Assembly: GCF_010731675.1 (NCBI RefSeq)
Contig: NZ_AP022584.1
Span: forward strand, 744,001 to 808,000
Source of the DNA: Mycobacterium marseillense
Lineage (GTDB): Bacteria > Actinomycetota > Actinomycetes > Mycobacteriales > Mycobacteriaceae
Reading direction: 5' to 3'
DNA: 64,000 nucleotides
Below the pieces are notes generated by a model. That model searched no databases and was not told the DNA's origin. It saw nothing but the letters and a program-made list of their open reading frames with translations. This document shows positions 48,590 through 57,190 of this stretch, piece after piece; positions within the stretch are counted from its first letter, which is position 1; the number at the start of each line of letters is the position of its first letter. The position numbers were made by a program, and so were the translations under genes.

Positions 48590-48855
48590 CCGTTCACGAC
48601 AACACCGTCCCCACCCTCGATTGCGTTGACTTCGTCCGCCTGGTCGACGACCTCGTCGACTCCGACCCGCGGCAGTGGGGCCCGATCGTCGCCAAGCACC
48701 TCGACGAATGCCCCCCGTGCCTGGTCTATCTGCAGCAGATGCTCGACCTCAAGATCCTGCTGAGCCACGCCTTCGACGGCGAGCGCCTCACCGAGGACCA
48801 CGTCTCCGGAGTCCTCAACGCGATCAACACCTTACGGAAAGGCGAAGACGGATGA
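48586..48855 (+). CDS. Zinc-type anti-sigma factor
   Basis: This is an 89-residue protein with HLDECPPC, the HxxxCxxC core of zinc-binding anti-sigma domains such as RsrA and RshA. These release their sigma factor when the Cys residues are oxidised. It has no membrane helix and so should be cytosolic. It overlaps the sigma gene by four bases and the channel gene by four bases. It is expected to hold the adjacent ECF sigma factor inactive until thiol stress or metal loss. Confidence 0.85.
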   Translation: MTVHDNTVPTLDCVDFVRLVDDLVDSDPRQWGPIVAKHLDECPPCLVYLQQMLDLKILLSHAFDGERLTEDHVSGVLNAINTLRKGEDG

Positions 48856-49766
48856 CCATCAACGCTCAAGCGCAGTCGCTGCCGAACCCGGTAACGGCGG
48901 CGGGCACGGTCACCGCGTTGCCCACCGGCGTCACCACCAACCGCGCCCCCGAGGATCCCTTCGAGCCACTGACCGTGGGAGCCATGGTGGACCGGGTTGC
49001 GGCTATGGCGGTGGAAAAGGCCGCGCATCCCTGGGCCTTCCTGATGCGCTCCTTGGTCGGCGGCGCGATGGTGGCGTTCGGCGCGCTGCTGGCCCTGGTG
49101 GTCAGTACCGGCGTCAAGACCCCTGGGGTGGCGAGCCTGCTGATGGGCCTGGCGTTCGGCATGTCCTTCGTCCTCATCCTGGTGTCGGGCATGTCCCTGA
49201 TCACCGCGGACATGGCCGCCGGCTTCCTCGCTGTGCTCAAACGCACGCTGAGCGTCGGAAACTACGCCCTGCTGGTCACCGTCGGCCTCCTCGGAAACAT
49301 CGTCGGCGCACTGATATTCGTCACCATCTGCGCCGCGGCAGGCGGCCCATACCTGGGCGCCTTCGCCGAGCGCGCGGCGACCGTCGGCACGCTCAAGGCG
49401 GGCCAGCCCTTCTGGACCGCGCTGCTGCTCGCCGTCGTCTGCACGTGGTTCCTGCAGACCTCAATGTGCATGTTCTTCAAGGCCCGCAGCGACGTCGCCC
49501 GGATGACTTTCGCGTTCTACGGCCCGTTCGCCTTCGTGATCGGCGGCACCCAGCACGTGATCGCCAATGTCGGATTCCTCGGCCTTCCCCTGCTGCTTAA
49601 CCTCTTCCACCCGACCGCACCCCGCGGCGCGATCGGCTGGGGATTCGGCGCGCAAGGCTTGCTTATTAACATCGGCATCACCACCGTCGGCAACCTCATC
49701 GGCGGTACGGTCTTCGTGGCGCTGCCGTTCTGGATCATCGCATGGCTGCAACGCCGCCAGATTTAA
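48852..49766 (+). CDS. Formate/nitrite transporter (FNT) family channel
   Basis: This 304-residue membrane protein has six helices and the FNT pattern, including the central-pore region GGTQHVIANVGFLGL with the conserved His and Asn. FNT proteins form pentameric channels for formate, nitrite, hydrosulfide or other small anions. It is the last gene of the cyanase operon, so cyanate, bicarbonate or nitrite are candidate substrates (inference). A GGTGGTC/GACCACC inverted repeat just after the stop (49775-49789) may aid termination. Confidence 0.9.
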   Translation: MTINAQAQSLPNPVTAAGTVTALPTGVTTNRAPEDPFEPLTVGAMVDRVAAMAVEKAAHPWAFLMRSLVGGAMVAFGALLALVVSTGVKTPGVASLLMGLAFGMSFVLILVSGMSLITADMAAGFLAVLKRTLSVGNYALLVTVGLLGNIVGALIFVTICAAAGGPYLGAFAERAATVGTLKAGQPFWTALLLAVVCTWFLQTSMCMFFKARSDVARMTFAFYGPFAFVIGGTQHVIANVGFLGLPLLLNLFHPTAPRGAIGWGFGAQGLLINIGITTVGNLIGGTVFVALPFWIIAWLQRRQI

Positions 49767-49795
49767 CCGGCGGCGGTGGTCCGACCACCCGGCAA

Positions 49796-49815
49796 TTGAG
49801 GACCTAAGCCCCATG
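49796..49815 (+). promoter_or_regulatory. DosR (DevR) box-like site
   Basis: TTGAGGACCTAAGCCCCATG agrees at 16 of 20 positions with the DosR box as I know it (TTSGGGACTWWAGTCCCSAA). Its centre is about 60 bases upstream of the start of the universal stress protein at 49866. Universal stress protein genes are among the best known DosR targets. The site predicts induction by hypoxia or nitric oxide. Confidence 0.62.
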
Positions 49816-49865
49816 ACCGGCAGATCGTCCTCGGGTAGCGTCGTTGATGACAGAGGGAGGACGAA

Positions 49866-50756
49866 ATGCCCGGACCCGTCAAACAACTCGGAGTCGTCGT
49901 GGCTGTCGACGGCTCGTCGGTATCAACGGTCGCCGCGCGGTGGGCGGCCCGAGAAGCGGCGATGAGGAGCATCCCGCTGACCGTCGTACACGCGGTGTCG
50001 ACGCCCGCCGCAACATTCCCGCCAGTCCCGTATCCCGAATCCCTCGTCACCAATCTGGAAGACGAGGGCAAAAAGGCGATCATGCACGCGGTGAAGGTCG
50101 CCGAGGAGGCGATGCCGGCGGACCGCAAGGTGCCCATCGGCAGAAAACTGGTGTACTCGACGCCCGCATCGGCGTTGCTCACGATGTCCGATACCGCGGA
50201 GATGATCGTCATCGGCAACTCCGGGCGCGGAGTGCTGGCCCGGGGCCTGCTCGGGTCCGTCAGCTCGACCGTGGTCCGTCACGCGAACTGTCCGGTCGCG
50301 GTTGTTCGCGACGAAGGTCTACCGGATTCGCCTGACGCCCCGGTCGTTTTGGGGACAGACGGTTCACCGGCTTCCGAACTGGCAACGGAAATCGCGTTCG
50401 ACGAGGCGTCGCGTCGCGGCGTGGACCTGGTGGCCATCCACGCATGGAGCGACGCCGCGATCGACGAGGTGTTCGCGATCGACTGGCCGGTCATGGAAGG
50501 GGAAGCCCAGCGCAGCCTGGCCGAGAGCCTGGCAGGCTGGCAGGAACGCTATCCCGACGTCACCGTGCATCGGTTCATCGCCCGCGATCGAGCGGCGCGG
50601 CATCTCATCGACAAATCAGAAACCGCACAACTCGCGGTGGTCGGCAGTCACGGACGGGGTGGGCTGACCAGAATGCTGTTGGGCTCGGTCAGCAATGCGG
50701 TGCTGCATTCGGCGCGGGTGCCGGTGATCGTCGCTCGGCCGGCGGCTTCGTCATAG
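49866..50756 (+). CDS. Universal stress protein, two Usp domains
   Basis: This 296-residue protein has two tandem Usp domains (about 1-150 and 158-296). Each has the ATP-binding signature G-x2-G-x9-GS: GNSGRGVLARGLLGSVSS and GSHGRGGLTRMLLGSVSN. This is the same design as Rv2623 and Rv2005c of the dormancy regulon. ATG behind AGGGAGGACG. The DosR-like box at 49796 supports hypoxic control. An ATP-dependent growth-slowing or stress role is inferred from relatives. Confidence 0.94.
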   Translation: MPGPVKQLGVVVAVDGSSVSTVAARWAAREAAMRSIPLTVVHAVSTPAATFPPVPYPESLVTNLEDEGKKAIMHAVKVAEEAMPADRKVPIGRKLVYSTPASALLTMSDTAEMIVIGNSGRGVLARGLLGSVSSTVVRHANCPVAVVRDEGLPDSPDAPVVLGTDGSPASELATEIAFDEASRRGVDLVAIHAWSDAAIDEVFAIDWPVMEGEAQRSLAESLAGWQERYPDVTVHRFIARDRAARHLIDKSETAQLAVVGSHGRGGLTRMLLGSVSNAVLHSARVPVIVARPAASS

Positions 50757-50761
50757 GGCGT

Positions 50762-52057
50762 TCATGGAACGGCGCGTGGGCGCAACGCCGCGAAGAGCGC
50801 CCCGGCGGCGAAAACCACCGCGATCGCCCACGGAAACCGCCCGTCGGGGGCGAAGCCCCGCGCGGCGACCACGGCGAGGGCGTAGGCGGCCATCGCGGCC
50901 CCGGCGAGCATCATCGGTTCGGCGCCCCGCTCGGTGAGCGGGACACCGATCAGTGGCAGGGGAGCCGCGAAAATCCTTCGCGCCCACCACAACAGCGCGA
51001 TCTCGACCGCCGTCACGACGCTGAGGATGGCCACCCACTCCAGCCGGGCCAGCCACCAGGCGGCGCTTCCTTCGGGGGGTTGCGGCAGGAGTCCGGCCGG
51101 GTACCCGACGATCGCCACGATGACGACGGGAATCATGTGCCAGAGATAAAGGGCCATGATGTTGTTGTTGGCGATGGACAGGACCCGCTCGACGCGGACG
51201 GCGCGCAGCGCGCGGTTGAGGGCGGGCGCGAGCGCCATCACGATGCCGGTCTGCGCACCACCGAAGGCCAACAGCGCCGCGGTGGGCGGTGTCGTGTTGT
51301 CGATGGTCTGCCCGGGAACGCCGATCATGCTGACCGGATAGACCCGCAGCCAGACCAACACCGCCAGGACCACCGCCGAGACGGCGGCCAGCAGCCACGG
51401 TCTGCGGCCCGTCAACAGCCCACCGCGCCAAGCGATCCCGAGCTGGTACAAGGCGCCCCAACCCAACAGGTAGTTCATCCAGTCGAGATAGTGCACGTGA
51501 GTGCTGAGCCTGACGACATCGACGACCGCGACCGCCAACGCCAGCGCACCCGGCGCCAGGAGCCCCCAACGGCGGTGTGCGGCAATCGCAACCGGCGTCA
51601 ACGACACCACCACCAGATACACGGCCAGGAACCAGAGGTGCATCGCCACCGCCCAGCCCGCGTACTCGAGCACCGAACCGGCAACACCGCAAACGCCCAA
51701 CACCACCACCGCGACCGACACCAATATCGCGTACGCTGCGGTCGGCCCGAGCACCCGCGCCAGCCGATGCTGCAACCAGGTCCGGCGCGAGACCCCGGCG
51801 GTGTCGCGCCGATGCGTCCATGACACCGCACCGGCATAACCCGCCACCAAAAAGAACGTCGGCACCGCCTGGAAGGGCCAGGTCAGCCACTGGGTCCAGG
51901 GCATGTCGACGAGCGGGTTCTGCCGGCCGAACTGTCCGTCGTGGTAGGTCACCGACCCGGCCAGCCAGTGTCCCAGCACGATCAGCACCACTCCGGACAC
52001 GCGGTAATAGTCGACCGCCAGATCGCGGGCCGGGCGCGGGCTGTTTGCGCGGCCCAT
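50762..52057 (-). CDS. Acyltransferase-3 (OafA-type) membrane protein
   Basis: This is a 431-residue integral membrane protein with about ten helices. The N-terminal pattern DYYRVSGVVLIVLGHWL and the later LWFLAVYLVVV and ALYLWHMIP blocks are typical of acyltransferase family 3, which O-acylates sugars or lipids on the cell surface. The early catalytic His would be in LGHWL. It is convergent with the universal stress gene and divergent from the aldo-keto reductase at 52155. Acceptor unknown. Confidence 0.85.
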   Translation of the reverse strand: MGRANSPRPARDLAVDYYRVSGVVLIVLGHWLAGSVTYHDGQFGRQNPLVDMPWTQWLTWPFQAVPTFFLVAGYAGAVSWTHRRDTAGVSRRTWLQHRLARVLGPTAAYAILVSVAVVVLGVCGVAGSVLEYAGWAVAMHLWFLAVYLVVVSLTPVAIAAHRRWGLLAPGALALAVAVVDVVRLSTHVHYLDWMNYLLGWGALYQLGIAWRGGLLTGRRPWLLAAVSAVVLAVLVWLRVYPVSMIGVPGQTIDNTTPPTAALLAFGGAQTGIVMALAPALNRALRAVRVERVLSIANNNIMALYLWHMIPVVIVAIVGYPAGLLPQPPEGSAAWWLARLEWVAILSVVTAVEIALLWWARRIFAAPLPLIGVPLTERGAEPMMLAGAAMAAYALAVVAARGFAPDGRFPWAIAVVFAAGALFAALRPRAVP

Positions 52058-52154
52058 CAGATCGGGGAAAGCTCGACGCGGGACACAGCGCCACGGTACC
52101 GTCCAGCGCTCAGCGAGACCTCGTTAAACCACGGCAAGGACAAGGAGCAGGGCC

Positions 52155-53126
52155 ATGAAACAGGCTCAACTCGGCCAGCTGCGTGTCGGGCGCCTGGGAC
52201 TGGGCGCGATGGGAATGTCGGTGGCCTATGCCGGCGCCGGCAGCGACGACGCCGAATCGATCCGCACCGTTCATCGCGCCATCGACCTGGGTGTCACCCT
52301 GATCGACACCGCCGAGGTCTACGGCCCCTACGTCAACGAGGAACTTCTGGCGCGTGCCCTGCGGGGCCGCCGCGATCAGGTGGTGGTGGCGACCAAGTTC
52401 GGTCTCATCTCGCACACCGGCCGCGACGGTCTCGACAGCAGCCCCGCCAATATCCGCCTGGCCGTGGACGGTTCGCTGCGTCGGCTGGAGACCGACCACA
52501 TCGATCTGTACTACCAGCATCGCCTCGACCGCCAGACCCCGATCGAAGACACGATGTCCGCGCTGGCCGAGGTGGTCGCCGCTGGGAAGATCCGGCACAT
52601 CGGCCTCTCCGAAGTCGGCGTGGACACCATCCGCCGCGCGCACGCGGTGCATCCCATCACGGCCGTCCAGTCGGAGTATTCGCTGTGGACGCGCGACCAA
52701 GAACCGGCGATCCTGCCGTTGCTGCGTGAGCTGGGCATCGGGTTCGTCGCTTACTCGCCGCTGGGCCGCGGCTTCCTCACCGGCACCGTCCGCTCCACCG
52801 AGGAGCTTCCCGACAGCGACTACCGCAAGACAAATCCACGGTTCTTCGACGAGAACTTCCAGCACAACCTGCGGTGCGCGGACGAAGTGCGCGACATCAG
52901 CGCTGACGTCGGCGCCACGGCGGCCCAGGTCGCGTTGGCGTGGCTGCTCGCGAAAGGCCCCGACATCGTGCCGATTCCGGGCACCAAACGCGTCACCCGT
53001 TTGGAGGAAAACGTCGGGGCCGACGCGGTCGAGCTGTCCTCCGAGCAACTGGCCCGGCTCGATCACCTCACCCCACCGGTGGGAGGGCATCACGCGGAGG
53101 CACAAATGGCATGGATCGACCGCTAG
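52155..53126 (+). CDS. Aldo/keto reductase
   Basis: This is a 323-residue (beta/alpha)8 NADPH-dependent aldo/keto reductase. The catalytic set is visible as Asp in LIDTAEVYG, Tyr of the same motif, Lys in VVATKFG and His in YYQHRLD. A cofactor loop near the end reads [15 protein letters not shown]. Similar to the AKR13-type reductases. AAGGAGCAGG precedes the ATG. It overlaps the next gene by 16 bases. Substrate unknown, probably a small aldehyde or ketone. Confidence 0.93.
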   Translation: MKQAQLGQLRVGRLGLGAMGMSVAYAGAGSDDAESIRTVHRAIDLGVTLIDTAEVYGPYVNEELLARALRGRRDQVVVATKFGLISHTGRDGLDSSPANIRLAVDGSLRRLETDHIDLYYQHRLDRQTPIEDTMSALAEVVAAGKIRHIGLSEVGVDTIRRAHAVHPITAVQSEYSLWTRDQEPAILPLLRELGIGFVAYSPLGRGFLTGTVRSTEELPDSDYRKTNPRFFDENFQHNLRCADEVRDISADVGATAAQVALAWLLAKGPDIVPIPGTKRVTRLEENVGADAVELSSEQLARLDHLTPPVGGHHAEAQMAWIDR

Positions 53127-54103
53127 TGGTCGCCAAGAAGCTGGTGATCGGCGCCAGCGGGTTTCTGGGATCACACGTCACACGGCAGCTGGCGACGGCG
53201 GGCGAAGACGTGCGAGTCATGTTGCGCCGCACCAGCTCCACGGCGGGTATCGATGATCTCGACGTCGAGCGATGCTACGGAGACGTGTTCGACGACGCCG
53301 CGCTGTGCGCGGCGATGGCGGGCTGCGACGTCGTCTACTACTGCGTCGTCGACGCCAGAATGTGGCTGCGCGATCCCGCGCCGCTGTTTCGCACCAATGT
53401 CGAGGGTTTGCGCCACGTTCTGGACGCGGCTTTGGACGCCGACCTGAAGAAGTTCGTATATACCTGCACCGCAGGCGCTTTGGCGATCAGCGACCACAGG
53501 CCGGTCACCGAGGAGGATCCGCACAACTGGGATCAGGGCGGCGCCTACATCGAGGCGCGGCTGGCCGGCGAAAATCTGCTGCTGTCGTACGCACGGGACA
53601 AAGGTCTGCCGGGCGTGGCGATGTGCATCTCCACCACCTACGGACCGGGGGACTGGGCCCCGACACCGCACGGTTCGCTGCTCGCCCTGGTCGCCAAGGG
53701 CCGCTTCCCGTTCTATTTCGATTACTCGTCCGAAGTGGTGGGCATCGAAGACGCTGCCGGCGCAATGCTTCTCGCCGCCGAGCGCGGCCGCGACGGTGAA
53801 CGCTACATCGTCTCCGACAGGTACATGAGCGTCCGGGAGCTGCACGAGATCGCCGCCACCGCCGTCGGCAGGCGATCGCCGCGCATCGGCATCCCGATGT
53901 CGGCGTTGCGGGCCGGGGCACGGGTCAACGACGCGGCGGCCAGGCTGCTGGGCCGCGACCTACCGTTCGCCCATGCGGGAATCCGGATGGCCGAATTGAT
54001 GTCGCCGCTGGACCACTCCAAGGCCACCCGCGAACTGGGATGGACACCCGAACCCGTCGAGGAGTCGATCCGCAAAGCCGCCGTCTGGTTCGCCTCGCGT
54101 TAG
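53111..54103 (+). CDS. NAD-dependent epimerase/dehydratase-like protein with YxxxR
   Basis: This is a 330-residue extended SDR with [12 protein letters not shown] at the start and the family pattern of 3beta-HSD/dihydroflavonol-reductase-like enzymes. The catalytic Tyr segment reads [13 protein letters not shown], that is YxxxR rather than the usual YxxxK. This may be a conservative change, or may indicate altered or lost catalysis. ATG at 53111, inside the end of the aldo-keto reductase gene; a GTG at 53127 is possible. Convergent with the next gene, overlapping by four bases. Confidence 0.85.
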   Translation: MDRPLVVAKKLVIGASGFLGSHVTRQLATAGEDVRVMLRRTSSTAGIDDLDVERCYGDVFDDAALCAAMAGCDVVYYCVVDARMWLRDPAPLFRTNVEGLRHVLDAALDADLKKFVYTCTAGALAISDHRPVTEEDPHNWDQGGAYIEARLAGENLLLSYARDKGLPGVAMCISTTYGPGDWAPTPHGSLLALVAKGRFPFYFDYSSEVVGIEDAAGAMLLAAERGRDGERYIVSDRYMSVRELHEIAATAVGRRSPRIGIPMSALRAGARVNDAAARLLGRDLPFAHAGIRMAELMSPLDHSKATRELGWTPEPVEESIRKAAVWFASR

Positions 54104-55200
54104 TCGACGCTGGCCAATGCGGCTGTGCCGTACTTCTTTTCGATCAATCCCCATGGGTCGGCATAGGGCCCGCGGCCCTCCAGCCGCCGCTGCACCATGA
54201 AGACCGCACGCACGATCGGGCGCAACACCGGGCCGAGCAGCCGCAGCACGTTGCGCATGGGGCCCTGCGACTCGGCGAGCCAGGCCACGGTCTGCTGCCA
54301 GTCGTGGTCCTGAAACTCGAGTAGCGCCTGCGCTTCGCTGGTGTCGTACCAACCGGTGAAACTCCAGCCGCGGTCGTCGGCCGGGTCGCCCGGCAGGCCG
54401 GCCGAGGGGCCGAGCGGACCCAGGCCCGTCGCGGTCATGATGTCGTCCTGCAGACCGTGCTGCAGGAGCACGTACGTTTCGTTGCCGCCGATGAGCAACA
54501 CCTTGCCGGAGATGGCGGTTTCGCGGTCGACGCCGTTGGCGAAGGCCAGCGCCACGTCCCGCGCGTCCACCGCGTGAATGCGGTTATCGCTCGGCATCGA
54601 CCGCATCAGGATGAGGTAGTCGCCGTTGATGCTGGCCTGGGTGTCCGGCGAGATGACACCCGCGAGCCGGTAGAGCGCGTAAGGCAGGCCGCTGGCGCGA
54701 ATCGCCGCCTCGGCGAGCACCTTGTCCTGACCGTATTGATCGATGGGGTTCACCGGGGTGTCCGGGGTGATCCGCTCGGGCTGGCGGAAGGGGTTCCGCG
54801 ATCCGTACACCGCGGCGCTGGACGCCATGAGGAACAGCGGTGGCCGGGGGAGCGCGGCGCACGCGGCCAACAGATTCTCGGTGCCACCGACGTTGACGCG
54901 CCGGGCCAAGCCGGGGTTGCGATACGACGGTGGGGAGACGATGGCGGCCAAGTGGATGATCGCTCCGGGCCGGTGCGCGGCGACCAGATCGCGCACCGCG
55001 TCGGCGTCCAGCAGATCGGTGTAGGCGGGAATCAGCGTCCCGGGGTGGTCCGCGGCGGTCAGTTGTCTCTCGATGGCCACGGTGTTGTCGTTGCGCAGAT
55101 CCATCGCCACGACGGTGCGCCCCCGGTCGAGCAGGAGCTGCGTGCAGCGCCTACCGACTTGCCCGAATGCACCGGTGACCAGAACGGTGTCGACAGTCAC
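54100..55200 (-). CDS. NAD-dependent epimerase/dehydratase
   Basis: This 366-residue extended SDR has the nucleotide motif TGAFGQVG near 10-16, HLAAIVSPP and a complete YxxxK (YGQDK), so a working dehydrogenase/epimerase is expected. The C-terminal 60 residues form an additional helical part with a hydrophobic stretch (RNVLRLLGPVLRPIVRAVFM) that could associate with membrane. It leads the minus-strand pair with the SnoaL-like gene seven bases upstream. Possible sterol or sugar-nucleotide substrate. Confidence 0.88.
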   Translation of the reverse strand: MTVDTVLVTGAFGQVGRRCTQLLLDRGRTVVAMDLRNDNTVAIERQLTAADHPGTLIPAYTDLLDADAVRDLVAAHRPGAIIHLAAIVSPPSYRNPGLARRVNVGGTENLLAACAALPRPPLFLMASSAAVYGSRNPFRQPERITPDTPVNPIDQYGQDKVLAEAAIRASGLPYALYRLAGVISPDTQASINGDYLILMRSMPSDNRIHAVDARDVALAFANGVDRETAISGKVLLIGGNETYVLLQHGLQDDIMTATGLGPLGPSAGLPGDPADDRGWSFTGWYDTSEAQALLEFQDHDWQQTVAWLAESQGPMRNVLRLLGPVLRPIVRAVFMVQRRLEGRGPYADPWGLIEKKYGTAALASVD

Positions 55201-55207
55201 GACGGCG

Positions 55208-55726
55208 TCACTGATCCATCAGCCGCCCGGCGATTTTGCCGATCGCCGTGCGGATTCGGGGGGACACGTAGATCGAGAACAGCGGAGTCACGATGTCCTC
55301 GCGGAGCCGAGTTAGCTTGGAGCTCTTGATAAGCCATCGCCCCGCGACGTTTTCATAGGTCTCGTGGTAGTGGCCGTAGCCGACCAGGGTTGCCCCGGGC
55401 CCGAAACGGACGACGTCTTGCAGCGCCCATATCCCGCGCGCGGTGGTCGGGGATGTGAGTTCGATTTCGGGGGTGTGCACTTGGTGCGCGGTGGCCTGCG
55501 TGGGGCGGCCCAGGGCCTGGCGGGTGAAGGCGACGAAGTCATCGGCGCCGGCGATCACCCTGCCGCCCGCTTCGGAGGTGTCACTGACGAAGTCGTCGGC
55601 GAAGATCGTCCGCCAGGCCGCCCAGTCCTTGGTGTCCAGGTAGCGGCAGTAGCGCGCTTTGAGCTGCTTGATGGACTCGATCGCCGGCAGGCTATCGGCG
55701 ACCAGGCTTTCCGCGCGCTCTGTCAT
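55208..55726 (-). CDS. SnoaL-like (NTF2-fold) protein
   Basis: This 172-residue NTF2-fold protein has the typical IKQLKARYCRYLDTKDWAAW opening with FADDF, and a His pair in GYGHYHETYE. Members include polyketide cyclases, ketosteroid isomerase relatives and small dehydratases. ATG at 55726. The frame extends 41 codons upstream, but that stretch overlaps the intergenic region. Probably co-transcribed with the epimerase gene downstream (54100). Specific reaction unknown. Confidence 0.85.
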   Translation of the reverse strand: MTERAESLVADSLPAIESIKQLKARYCRYLDTKDWAAWRTIFADDFVSDTSEAGGRVIAGADDFVAFTRQALGRPTQATAHQVHTPEIELTSPTTARGIWALQDVVRFGPGATLVGYGHYHETYENVAGRWLIKSSKLTRLREDIVTPLFSIYVSPRIRTAIGKIAGRLMDQ

Positions 55727-55788
55727 TGCGGCTCGATTCTGTCCGTAAAAGTCATGGCGTGACGTTTCACTGGCGAAGTGTAAACCTG

Positions 55789-56595
55789 TCAGCCTTTGAA
55801 GTAGACGATCTGATGCGTGGTGGCCAGGAGTCCGCCCGCCCGGGTCCATACCTGAGCGCTCTGGTCGAAGTATCCGTTCGCGAAGCGGTTGGCGTGGGCG
55901 GTGGCCAGCACGAAGTCGTCACCCAGCGCGTCGAGTTGCTGCCGATCGGCGTGAAAGTAGGTCGTCAGCGAGATCGTCCCGGACGGCAGGAAGGCGCCGC
56001 GCCGCAGGAACACCCGCGGGTAGAAGATGTCGCACAGCGCGGCGAGTGCCGGATAGTCGACACGGCGACGCGCGCGGTCGCGCACCCACAGCGTGGAGGT
56101 CGAGGAGGTGCTGGGGTCCTCGCCTTTGCCGGGCATGGCCCCCTCGACGTATCGAGTGTCGTAGAGGCCGGTCCATCGCACGAGGCCCGGGTCGACGGCG
56201 GGCAACTGCTCCGGGGCCGGCGCGCTCGGCGGCGGCGTCTCCGTGTCGGCCCAGCTCTCGCGCCGGACCGCGAAGATGGCGGTCGCCGTGGTCTTGACCA
56301 CCCCATCCTGGCTGAGCTCGACGATCCAATGCTGGTTGGTGCGGTTGGTGCGCGCGGCCCGAAGCTCGATGTCGAAGTCGCCGTCGGCGATCGGTGCGGC
56401 GAAGTTGACCGTCAGGGCGAGCGGTTCCCCGATGCGGTCGGGGTGTCCTTCGACGGCGGCCAGCAGGACCGCGGCCGTGATTCCGCCGAATGGCCCGACC
56501 ATGTTGGCCCACTCGGGGTGCGTGCGACCGCGTCTGACGTCCGCGCCGATCGTGTCGAGGCGGACGGCTTCATCGAAGGGATGTGTGTCGGTCAT
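55789..56595 (-). CDS. Acyl-CoA thioesterase-like protein (double hot-dog)
   Basis: This is a 268-residue protein with the TesB-like double hot-dog pattern: GGITAAVLLAAVEGHPDRIGEPLALTV in the first half, with ANMVGPFGG as the family start, and LTTYFHADRQQL followed by ATAHANRFANGYFDQ in the second. It is expected to hydrolyse acyl-CoA thioesters. ATG at 56595. It lies upstream of and in line with the SnoaL-like gene, 62 bases apart, and divergent from the DUF1801 gene. Confidence 0.85.
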   Translation of the reverse strand: MTDTHPFDEAVRLDTIGADVRRGRTHPEWANMVGPFGGITAAVLLAAVEGHPDRIGEPLALTVNFAAPIADGDFDIELRAARTNRTNQHWIVELSQDGVVKTTATAIFAVRRESWADTETPPPSAPAPEQLPAVDPGLVRWTGLYDTRYVEGAMPGKGEDPSTSSTSTLWVRDRARRRVDYPALAALCDIFYPRVFLRRGAFLPSGTISLTTYFHADRQQLDALGDDFVLATAHANRFANGYFDQSAQVWTRAGGLLATTHQIVYFKG

Positions 56596-56720
56596 GTTGG
56601 TCGACGGCAGACTACTTGCGGTCGAGCTTGCCGCTGGACACGGGGTCGTTGCACCCGACCGGCGAATCACCTCCCCTGATACGGTCCGGCGAGCGACAGC
56701 CTGAACGAAAGCGAGCCGCG

Positions 56721-57110
56721 ATGCCCAACTCCAAGCACGAAGCCGTTACGAAATCTCCCGCCGAGCTGATCGATGCCAGGATCGAGGAATTGGGGGATTG
56801 GCGCGGCGAGACGCTCGCCCGGATCAGGCAACTGATCAAGAAGGCCGTCCCCGGGGTGGTCGAAGAGTGGAAGTGGCGTGGCGTTCCGGTCTGGTACCAC
56901 GACGGGATGATCTGTACCGGCGAGACGTACAAGAACGTCGTGAAGATGACCTTCGCGAAGGGCGCGTCGCTGCAGGATCCGGCGGGCCTGTTCAACTCCA
57001 GCCTCGACGGCAACACCCGACGCGCAATCGATTTCCACGAGGGCGACAAGATCGACGACAAGGCGTTGACGGCGCTCATTCGCGCCGCGGTGGACCTGAA
57101 CAGGTCGTAG
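56721..57110 (+). CDS. DUF1801 family protein
   Basis: This 129-residue small protein has the DUF1801/YdhG-like pattern: ETLARIRQLIKKAVPGVVEEWKW, VPVWYHDGMIC, and NVVKMTFAKGA followed by LFNSSLDG. ATG 56721 is preceded by GAAAGCGAGCC. The function of the family is not established. It is separated from the following acyl-CoA dehydrogenase by a promoter-like region with a direct repeat. Confidence 0.88.
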   Translation: MPNSKHEAVTKSPAELIDARIEELGDWRGETLARIRQLIKKAVPGVVEEWKWRGVPVWYHDGMICTGETYKNVVKMTFAKGASLQDPAGLFNSSLDGNTRRAIDFHEGDKIDDKALTALIRAAVDLNRS

Positions 57111-57122
57111 GGCGCCAACCTA

Positions 57123-57153
57123 TACAGTCGCGTCGCCGTTGCTGTACAGTCGC
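57123..57153 (+). promoter_or_regulatory. Direct repeat TACAGTCGC upstream of acyl-CoA dehydrogenase
   Basis: TACAGTCGC occurs at 57123-57131 and 57145-57153, exactly 22 bases (two helical turns) apart, just before the acyl-CoA dehydrogenase gene. Same-face spacing is typical for a regulator binding site. One TACAGT could also serve as a -10 hexamer. The regulator is unknown. Confidence 0.45.
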
Positions 57154-57190
57154 CCAGCACAAGGTCGACGCTCGAGTGAGAGGCCATCCG

